DNA from: Sequoia sempervirens | Lineage: Eukaryota; Streptophyta; Pinopsida; Cupressales; Cupressaceae | Length of the DNA stretch: 64,000 nucleotides | Direction of reading: 5' to 3' | Assembly: GCA_007258455.2 (NCBI GenBank) | Contig: VDFB02193867.1 | Span: 528,007,296 to 528,071,295, forward strand | Part shown: positions 57,080 through 64,000 of the stretch, in pieces | How positions within the stretch are numbered: position 1 is the stretch's first letter | Layout: every line of letters begins with the position of its first letter | Position numbers and translations under genes: made by a program | The notes under the pieces: generated by a model | What the model was told of the DNA's origin: nothing | Seen by the model: the letters and a program-made list of their open reading frames with translations, nothing else | The model's database searches: none

Positions 57080-58555
57080 CACCAAGCCTCCTGATATGGT
57101 ATTGAATGGTCATGGATGGAATTGTGGTTAAGATAGGAGAGTGAGTTATTTTTTGTTTCAACAAGGTCTACTTAGACCATTCTCATGTTTTCAAAATGAT
57201 TTGGGGTTTTCATTTGATAATTTGGCCATAACTTGTAATCATGTTAAAAGTTGTCAAGATGGTCAAATGTTGTCAAGGTAAGTAGAATAGGAAGTCATTT
57301 AAGAGGGTCTAGGGGATTAGGAAATAATAAAGATTCAAAAGGAGGAAAATGTCAAATTTGTGAGTTGCATAAATGTAACAAATTTAAAAACCAACGGCTA
57401 CCTCCTTTGAAAAGTTGTTACTTGGTAGTTATAGATGTTGGGAGAAGTTGGATTTGAATGTAATCATTATAAAAGCATAAAAAATGGCTCCCGTAAGGTT
57501 GTTGAAGGTAGTTTGAAAATTGTACACATTTTGTTTTCATCAAATACAACATTCTCAATAACTTTTTTCTTGTTTTTCTAAACTTTGAAAGCTTGGTATG
57601 GATTTGTACAAATTTCCTTTTCTCTAAAACTTCTTATATGTTGTAGATACATGTGTTATATCTCTAATGCTTTAGATTTGAGGTCTTAACTGTGAAAATT
57701 GAGGGAGAAATCTTTATTTTTCTGGGACTACTCATTTACCCTATTTTGGGGGTTTGGAAAGGGAACAAAATGGGTTTCTAAGCCTTCCACCCACTGTATA
57801 GTCTTGTAACTCAATGGATAGGCTTAGATAGGTGAAATAAACATGTACACATCTTTGTTTGTGCAGGGAAGGTGTATTTCTTGATTTCGGTGAGTCCCTA
57901 AGGTTGTTTCCATTGGAAAATGCATGGATTTAATGGGTAAATACCTGAAAATGATGATGGGGTGTTAGGAAATGTTATCTTATGAACTTTTAAGATTTTG
58001 GGGGTGAATTAAAGGGTGTTTGATTAAGTGGAAAGTCTAGGAAGGGCTTGGAAGTGTCTTTTTCAATGAACCCTCATCAAAAGTGCATAAAACAAGGGTT
58101 TTTGGGTTTAGTGTGGAGGTGGTTGTACAAATAAAATATAATGGGGTATTTTGGGGTTTGGTAACCTTAAAATTTCTTCCCTAAAGTATCAAATTGTTTG
58201 CACAAGTTTAAGAGGGGGGTCCTTTGTAAAATTGACCTATTTGGAGGCCTAAATGGTGAGGAAGTTAGTTTTCTCAAATCTGTTCCAAAGGAGTCATATG
58301 GGGGGCTAAGATATGTTTTGTAACTATGTAATGGGTGTATGAATCATCCTTTTTTTTGTCAAGTGTTTTGGGAAGTTGTGGAGTTAAGTACCTAAAAGTG
58401 GGTTTGCACTACTACTAGGTTTGCAAGGGTGCAAGTGGGAAATCCTACCTCTGATTGATTTCAAAATTTGGGAGTTGTTTGGATTGGTCCAATAGATCTT
58501 TTTAATCTTGTTAGATGCCTCTTGAAGGAAATTTGACACTTTGAGTGGGTTTGGG
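57080..58555. other. Stretch without recognisable gene between PPR hairpins
   Basis: Moderately AT-rich unique-looking DNA. A 68-residue plus-strand frame at 57251-57457 contains GGKCQICELHKCNKF, a Cys-rich piece with no family that I can name. The rest has only short frames. Confidence 0.4.
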
Positions 58556-58559
58556 TCTC

Positions 58560-58900
58560 CTATCTATGCATCACTTGCCTATGTTATTGCTTCTTATTAT
58601 GCTTTGATAATTTTTTTCCAAGCATCCATGGCTTGTTTGCAAGCACCTATTTTAGGCTTTTAGCCATAGCAACGAGGCAGTGAATTGTTTGATAAAATTC
58701 TTTGGTAAACATGGACGAAAAAATGTGGTAGCATAGACAAGGCAATGAATTGTTTCAAAAAATGCCTTAGAGAAACGTGGTCTTATGGTGATGGAATGGC
58801 ATGAAAATCCATATAAATTTGCATGTCATGGAATTCCATCACCATGAGACCACATTTCTTTCAAGAATTTTTTTCAAGCAGTTCATTGCCTTGTCTATAG
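58560..58900 (+). pseudogene. PPR gene fragment arranged as hairpin 3
   Basis: The same unit recurs: AACATGGACGAAAAAATGTGG near 58708-58728 and the arm GCATAGACAAGG...GGAATGGCATG at 58731-58803, inverted at 58825-58898. Mixed-phase translations give NELFQKMP and RNVV. It is flanked by the same AAGCATCCAT spacer as the other units. Confidence 0.7.
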
Positions 58901-59110
58901 TATTGCTTGATATTGTGCTTTTGATAGATTTTTTCCAAGCATCCATCGCTTGTTCGAAAGCACTTGTTTTATGATTTTAGCCATATCAACAATGCAATGA
59001 ACTGTTTGACAAAATACTTTGGTAGAAATGTATGAAAAATGTGGTAACATAGACAAGGCAATGAACTCTTTGATAAAATACGTCAAAGAAATCTAGCCTC
59101 ATAGAATGCC
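58900..59110 (+). pseudogene. PPR gene fragment, fourth unit without inverted partner
   Basis: It starts about 311 bp after the third unit and reads VEMYEKCGNIDKAMNSL. No downstream inverted arm follows, and unrelated AT-rich DNA begins at about 59110. From 59110 to 60056 no gene is supported. Confidence 0.65.
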
Positions 59111-60056
59111 ATGATAACAAAATGCAATTGGCAGCTGATCCTACTTATTAGTTATGCAATGTGAAGTAAGTGCATAACTACTTGGGTTGAGTTTGTAAAA
59201 ACTATATTGTAATTAAAATTTTTGCATCTATCAACATCTAGTTATTAGTTATGTAGTGTGAAGAAATGCTTTGACTTTGAAAAATGTGCAATAAAATGTA
59301 ATCAACAATATGAATATAAACTACAAAATATTATTTTTTACTATTCATTAGTTGAAATATTTATTTTATTTTCTCTCTATATCTCTATATGCTATGGAAA
59401 TACCTTTCAATTTCAAAATAAATAGATTTTATCTCTTGTTCTACAATTTTTTATGTTTTTTTAAATATGATTTTTTCCCAACTTTTTAAAAAGCTGTTAT
59501 ACTTTTGGTTTGTCAAATTTTTCCCCAAAAGATTTTTTTTGCTATGCATTGGAAGCATGAAGCATACATATGAATATATGCACTATACATGAAGTATACA
59601 TGTGAATAAGTGAAGCATACATGTGAATAAGTGAGGCACAAGTAATTGAAGCATTCCAAAGGATACAAACCACCAGGAATGGAGCTTATTGAGCAATCGA
59701 CAGTAATTAATTAAGCATTAGATGTAAACAAAATCCATGCCTACAACATTCAAGCATACAATTTACACAATACACATGATAACATCATTCAAGAATGACA
59801 ATAGAAAAATAAGATATTTTTAATAAAAAATTCATAAGTTATACAATGATATATATTGATAAAAGTATATACAATATATCCAAAAAAACCATACAGGATT
59901 AGTACAAAGGAGCCATATTATGGACATAAAATGTCACGTATATATCGCTTGTACAAAACATATGTTCTGAAATGCCAAATAGGCATACAAAAAATGACCC
60001 TAATACAGTCATTTCCCTCTAGGGGAAGGAAATAGATCCCGTGATGCCTTTGAAAT

Positions 60057-62028
60057 TCAGCTGGATGGAGTGACTATTGGTTCTCTGGTCTTTCGAACAT
60101 GTTCACTAGTCCTCCTCTCTTCACTCTAGACCTTCAACTGATACAATAAAATGTAAGGATGTTAATACAAAAAAAATGAATTGTGGAATGACATATAACA
60201 AAATATAATCACTTACCGCATACAGATAGTCATCATTCACATTTACATCATTACCACATCCATGATCTGGAGTGACAACCACCTGTAGCAACCATCAAGA
60301 TAGAAATTAAGCTACACAAAAGTATCATGAAAATTTTCTATAATAGACCATAAAAGAGAAAATATAATGTCAAATCAACTAATCTGTTGCATACCTTTCT
60401 CAATGGATCAGAATTGGCTATTGTTGTAGCAACTCCGTGGTCCATCATGACACCAACATCACCAGGGCTGTTTGATGTCAACATCTGCAAATGGTAAATG
60501 AAAGAGTAAATGGTAGGGTGAATTATTGAATGTTAATGGGATGGGATAATGAAGGAATAGAGGAATAAAAAGTGAATTAGGAGAAGATAATGTGACACAA
60601 TCAAGGAATAAAAATGCAACGTTTGTGTTTCTCATCAATTTTTTAGATTTGTATATGCAAAATTATGAAAACTAGCTAACATTTTTTTAGAACATCATTA
60701 TTGAATAAATGCCACCTAAGTGTAAGGTCCTTGAGGAAATGAATTGCAAGGTGTGCAGGTCGAAGGTCCACTAGGAAACTATTTGAAATCCAAAGCATGT
60801 TATGAGACAAACATTCAAATATAAAATTCAACAATTCAAATGCAATAATAATATCTTTAATACTAGTTGCATACTTGTGGACTCAACATCAAGAATGAAT
60901 AAGGGTCTGTAGGAATGGGGCATGTCTCATGAACACTCCAACCCTGAAATTTGATCAAATCAAAATTCTACTAATTTACTTATTATTAAATTTCAAAATA
61001 TAATTTAATAAACAACATTAAATGAACTCGTTGAATTTTACCTAATTGCCAATGTTGAATGTATCATTTAGCAAATCATCTGTGAAATCCATCGCCTTTG
61101 CAACTGATATGGGTTGTGTAGCTGCATCCCGAGCACTCTGATAATCGTACATACAAACTGCACCACAAGCGCCACAGTGGTGGGGTGGAGCTCGAGGCCT
61201 ACACATCTCCTCCACACCAAGCTCTACTAGAGGCCTCACACACTGTAAAATGGTCTGGGTGAGTGATTCAATCTATTCCAATGTGTCCACCTCTACACTA
61301 TCCTTAACAATGGAAGGAATGGTGACATGCCCTACCATGGGTCTAGCCAAGGATCTCGGTGCCAACTATGTATTACATTGTGTAGCAAGTCTATCATGTG
61401 TGGAGCCCCCACCTCTACCCTAAAATTCTAAGATGTTAAAATAATTTGGAATCTTATTGAGGATAAATTCATAATAGAGTTTCCTCAAAAAGTATTGTGG
61501 TACCTCATGGTTATTGCATGGAGGTTGGTCAAATACCATCCACCACCACTCTCAAAATTTATTTTTAATTAACTCATGGTGGAACCAATGGATGGGGAAC
61601 CTCCTGCATGTATGAGACAAAGGTGCGTTGGTTTTTAGGTCTATAAATAGGGAACACAAGTCGGCTTTTCTAGTTTTTTGTTTTTTAACATCTGCATATG
61701 ACAAACCTCTAGCATAATATTGTCAGATCATGCCTCTTATTTGACAAAAGAATTATTTTCTCGCTCATTTCTCCTAAACGAGATACAATTGACTTCAATG
61801 ATTCAACAATCCCTCTCCTATAAGGGTTTGTTTTGACATGCTCAGTTAATCTTCCAATTAATTGTTCAATGCCTCTTTTATTATTTTCAATTTGATTTAG
61901 AATATTTTCTTGTGTTCCTTGAGGATTCCTATGAATTGATGGAGGGGTTTTAGGTTGTTCTTGAATAGGATGCTCTTCTTGAGGGAGTGATTGTGAATTC
62001 TTAAAGTTTTGAGGTGGAGATTCATTCC
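60057..62028 (-). pseudogene. Decayed multi-exon gene of unknown function inside TIR-G
   Basis: Five blocks are separated by GT-AG introns on the minus strand: 62028-61042, 60943-60875, 60484-60395, 60282-60217 and 60137-60057. The last four are 69, 90, 66 and 81 nt, all multiples of three and all phase 0, and they read GWSVHETCPIPTDPYSFLML, GDVGVMMDHGVATTIANSD, VVVTPDHGCGNDVNVNDDYL and RRTSEHVRKTREPIVTPSS, then a TGA. The first block holds NKRGIEQLIGRLTEHVKTNP, a Cys/His-rich piece APPHHCGACGAVCMYDYQ, and ends DFTDDLLNDTFNIGN followed by TAG at the splice site. It has about five internal stops and a frame change near 61725. Further exons may lie upstream (62118-62244). I do not recognise the family. 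It could be a transposon-encoded protein or a captured gene. Confidence 0.6.
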
Positions 62029-62117
62029 CTGATAATTAGAACAAAATTTTATTATAAAAACCTATTTCAATCTGCATTCTAAATCAAATTTGAAATAAAT
62101 TGAATAAAAATACATAC

Positions 62118-62244
62118 CTCTTCACAATTTTCAACATCTCTGATGTGTTGGCGGCATCCTCATGAAAGATAGTAGGCTAACGATGCAAATAATGGATGAT
62201 ATTTGGTGAGCACGAGTTGTAGACCTCAAATCCTCTAATCCAAG
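62118..62244 (-). pseudogene. Possible upstream exon of the TIR-G gene
   Basis: Bounded by an AG at 62245-62246 and GTATGT at the other side (minus strand). One frame reads WIRGFEVYNSCSPNIIHYLH, a stop, then FHEDAANTSEMLKIVK. The phase does not fit the next exon exactly, so the boundary or frame is uncertain. It lies only 154 bp inside the right terminal repeat. Confidence 0.3.
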
Positions 62245-62304
62245 CTGTGAATTGAAGAGAAATGAGGGTTTGAAACACATTCAGTGTTTTTATTTTTCTT
62301 TTCA

Positions 62305-62322
62305 ATTTGGCACATGCCAAAT
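62305..62322. repeat. Subterminal palindrome of TIR-G
   Basis: ATTTGGCACATGCCAAAT, followed by GGCC. It shares GCCAAATGGCC, in the same orientation, with the hairpin at 46119-46158. Confidence 0.65.
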
Positions 62323-62364
62323 GGCCAATTTCAGCCTTTTTTTATGAATTTTTTCAATTTGACA

Positions 62365-62398
62365 CCTAAATTATGTCATAGATTGGTGCACTTACCCA
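62365..62398 (-). repeat. TIR-G right terminal inverted repeat
   Basis: It is the inverted partner of 45335-45368, with the outermost 12 bases perfect. The flanking TA is at 62399-62400. Confidence 0.7.
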
Positions 62399-62830
62399 TA
62401 CCAATCTGGCTTTGTTCCTCACAAACTCACCATCTTTATTTAGCTTGTTCTGTAACTCCCACTTTGCTTCTACCATAATCTTATCAGTTGGTCTAGAAAC
62501 CATATCTCATGTCATATTCTTTTCTATCTGGTTCAATTCTTCTTGCATAGCCTTGATCTAACATTCATCTTTTCTAGCATCAACAAAGCTCTTGGGCTCT
62601 ACCTTTGATAATAAACAAAAATTTACTTGCACACTTGCTTTTGCAAGCCTTCTTCTATTCAACACACCTTCATTCTTATCTCCAATGATTTGATATGTAG
62701 AATGGTTCTTTTGAACATACTTTGTTGGAGTCTTAATGGCCTTTTCTGATTCTTGTTTTTTCTCTTCTTTCTCTTCTTCTTCTCCTACCTCTTCTTCAAT
62801 GTAGGGAGTTATATTAGATCTACAAACCTC
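62399..62830 (-). pseudogene. COP-C reverse transcriptase N-terminus and linker
   Basis: The minus strand reads KAMQEELNQIEKNMT, a stop, then PTDKIMVEAKWELQNKLNK and DGEFVRNKARLV, the Copia segment that opens the reverse transcriptase. Upstream is the Glu/Lys-rich linker (EEEEKEEKREK-like) between integrase and reverse transcriptase. It joins CNGYSQ at 45334. Confidence 0.85.
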
Positions 62831-62839
62831 TTGTTCTTA

Positions 62840-63660
62840 TGAGATCTGACACAAGTCTTCATCTACCTTAGCATTTTTTCTTTTAGTCATCTTTCCCAAT
62901 CTCTTTTAGCATCTATAGGCCTTTCTTGTAGTTGACCAAGAAAGATCCCTTCATCACACCTTGAATCTAACTTTCCAAGATCTTCTTCCTCTCTCCTGAT
63001 GTGACATTTTCTACCAAAGATTCTAAAGTATCTAATAGTGGGAGGCCTTCTATACCATAGTTCATAAGGGGTCTTAGTGATATTAACCTTCAAATGTATG
63101 TGTTGTTAAGCAAGTAGACAATAGTGTGAACTGCTTCCTTCCAATACATATTTTATAGGTCAACATCTTTCAACATAGCCCTAGCCATCTCTTGCACAGT
63201 ACTATTCTTCCTTTCCACTACCTTATTATGTTGAGGGGTTATAGGAGCATAAATATGTTTCCTAATACCATGATCTTCACAAAAAATTCAAAATCATTTG
63301 AAATAAATTTACCTCTTCTATCTGATCTTAAGCATTTGATCTTAGCATCCATTTCATTCTCAACTTTTGACTTGAATATTTTAAACTTATCAAAAGCTTC
63401 TAATTTTTTTTTATAAAAATGTAACCCATCATTCTAGAGTAGTCATCAATAAGAAACATGAAATACCTTTCACCTTGTTGAATCCTTGCTCCTGTAGGTT
63501 TGCATAGGTTAGTGTGAATAAGCTCCAATGGCATTGTAGCAAAACACTCCTTGCTCTTGAAACTTGTCTCTTTTTTCTTTCCCATTTGAAACTCCTTGCA
63601 TCATGTGTTTGGAGCCTTAGTTATCTTATACATATCACTCACTAGGTGAGTAGAACTATT
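62840..63660 (-). pseudogene. COP-C integrase, decayed
   Basis: Visible pieces are ELIHTNLCKPTGARIQQGE and RYFMFLIDDYSRMMG near 63440-63540, CLRSDRRGKF near 63330, VVERKNSTVQ near 63205 and PYELWYRRPPTIRYFRIFG near 63020-63070. The first catalytic position is Asn, as in COP-B. A frame change occurs near 63400, where the open piece ends in Lys-Lys-Asn. It would integrate cDNA if intact. Confidence 0.8.
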
Positions 63661-63959
63661 GTCAAAGTTGATGTGTCCCATTATTTTGTGCCATAGCCAC
63701 CACTCATTGGATTGAGCCAATGAATATATTTTTCCATTTGTCCTAGTTCCTTCTACAACTAATTTCTTCTAAACCCTACCTTCCTAATCTCACAACCTTT
63801 GGCATGAAATGTAAGGTTGTACCCTTTAGTGTACATTTGAATGACACTGAGGAGATTATGCTTCAGCCTTTTGATATAGAGGACATCCTCAGTCTTGTTC
63901 TTTCCATCAATGGTTATAACACCCTTTCCAATTCATGATTGATGAAACTTCCCTTGTCA

Positions 63960-64000
63960 CTAGTCGTGCTTAGAGCAACCACTGTCAATCACCCAAGCAT
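63960..64000 (-). pseudogene. COP-C protease active-site segment, cut by window end
   Basis: The last bases translate on the minus strand as AWVIDSGCSKHD, the Copia protease active site, followed by a stop. Only this part lies in the window. Confidence 0.75.

Larger units (their letters stand above)
45335..62398. mobile_element. TIR-G: 17-kb DNA-transposon-like element with TA duplication
   Basis: The left end TGGGTAAGTGCA and the right end TGCACTTACCCA form a perfect 12-bp inverted repeat. The match extends to about 34 bp with six or seven mismatches. TA flanks both ends (45333-45334 and 62399-62400). Removing the segment and one TA gives uninterrupted Copia codons RNKARLV-CNGYSQVEGID on the minus strand, so this is a clean insertion. 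It contains satellites, a telomere-like tract, PPR fragments and a multi-exon gene remnant. No recognised transposase was found. A TA duplication suggests Tc1/mariner-type chemistry, but a 3-bp ATA duplication (PIF-like) is not excluded. Confidence 0.7.
62399..64000 (-). mobile_element. COP-C segment 3: 5' coding half, runs off the window
   Basis: It continues the COP-C Copia element beyond TIR-G. Reverse transcriptase N-terminus, linker, integrase and the beginning of the protease follow from left to right on the plus axis. The gag and 5' LTR must lie past 64000. It is the same family as COP-B. Confidence 0.85.

Noticed and set aside
50968..58170. Possible distant duplication between 51100-51190 and 58010-58110
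   Set aside because: Only scattered short words match by eye, too weak to claim without alignment.
56575..59110. Intact PPR gene
   Set aside because: Only 30-40 codons per unit are recognisable, with frame changes and stops, and arms alternate in orientation.
45335..62398. Mutator or CACTA assignment for TIR-G
   Set aside because: The flanks show only TA (or ATA), not 9 bp, and the termini do not begin with CACTA.

Overview
The window looks like intergenic DNA from a large, repeat-dense plant nuclear genome. Nearly all of it is assigned to mobile elements. It holds Ty1-copia elements primed by initiator tRNA-Met, Gypsy-type gag remnants, plant telomere-type TTTAGGG repeats and PPR gene fragments. 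A gymnosperm is the best guess, but that is inference. There is no intact host gene, no rRNA or tRNA gene, and no CRISPR. Bases 49542-49641 are an assembly gap of 100 Ns.

The layout is a stack of insertions, and most joins are fixed to the base by target-site duplications (TSDs). (1) 1-10529 is LTR-A, a non-autonomous LTR retrotransposon whose 5' end lies before the window. It sits inside COP-B, a decayed minus-strand Copia element (10530-12927) followed by a long LTR (12928 to about 14873). (2) That LTR is apparently shared with a second minus-strand Copia element, COP-C. COP-C is now split into 14874-16259, 45154-45334 and 62399-64000. (3) COP-C's reverse transcriptase is interrupted by GYP-D (16260-45153), a minus-strand gag-protease Gypsy derivative without pol. 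(4) GYP-D's right LTR is interrupted by LTR-E (25637-43674, TSD GTATC), a plus-strand non-autonomous element. (5) LTR-E's 5' LTR is interrupted by COP-F (26109-31892, TSD AAAAA), the best preserved Copia element. A solo LTR of the LTR-A family (22465-23835) sits in the GYP-D gag.

(6) COP-C's reverse transcriptase is broken a second time by TIR-G (45335-62398). This is a 17-kb segment bounded by inverted terminal repeats and a TA duplication. Excising it in silico restores the Copia reading frame. From left to right TIR-G carries a hairpin, a 1.8-kb polypyrimidine tract, a 1.85-kb degenerate telomere-like tract with the gap, about 12.5 copies of a 359-bp satellite, PPR-derived fragments arranged as inverted repeats, and a decayed multi-exon minus-strand gene with consistent GT-AG introns. 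It is the most unusual object here.

The coding remnants do not form a host pathway. The Copia and Gypsy pieces are retrotransposition proteins (gag, protease, integrase, reverse transcriptase, RNase H) broken by stops and frameshifts. LTR-A and LTR-E share two non-coding blocks and a WIPK peptide signature in the same order, although their LTRs differ. That suggests one non-autonomous lineage relying on proteins from elsewhere. Mismatch counts and translations were made by eye and should be recomputed.
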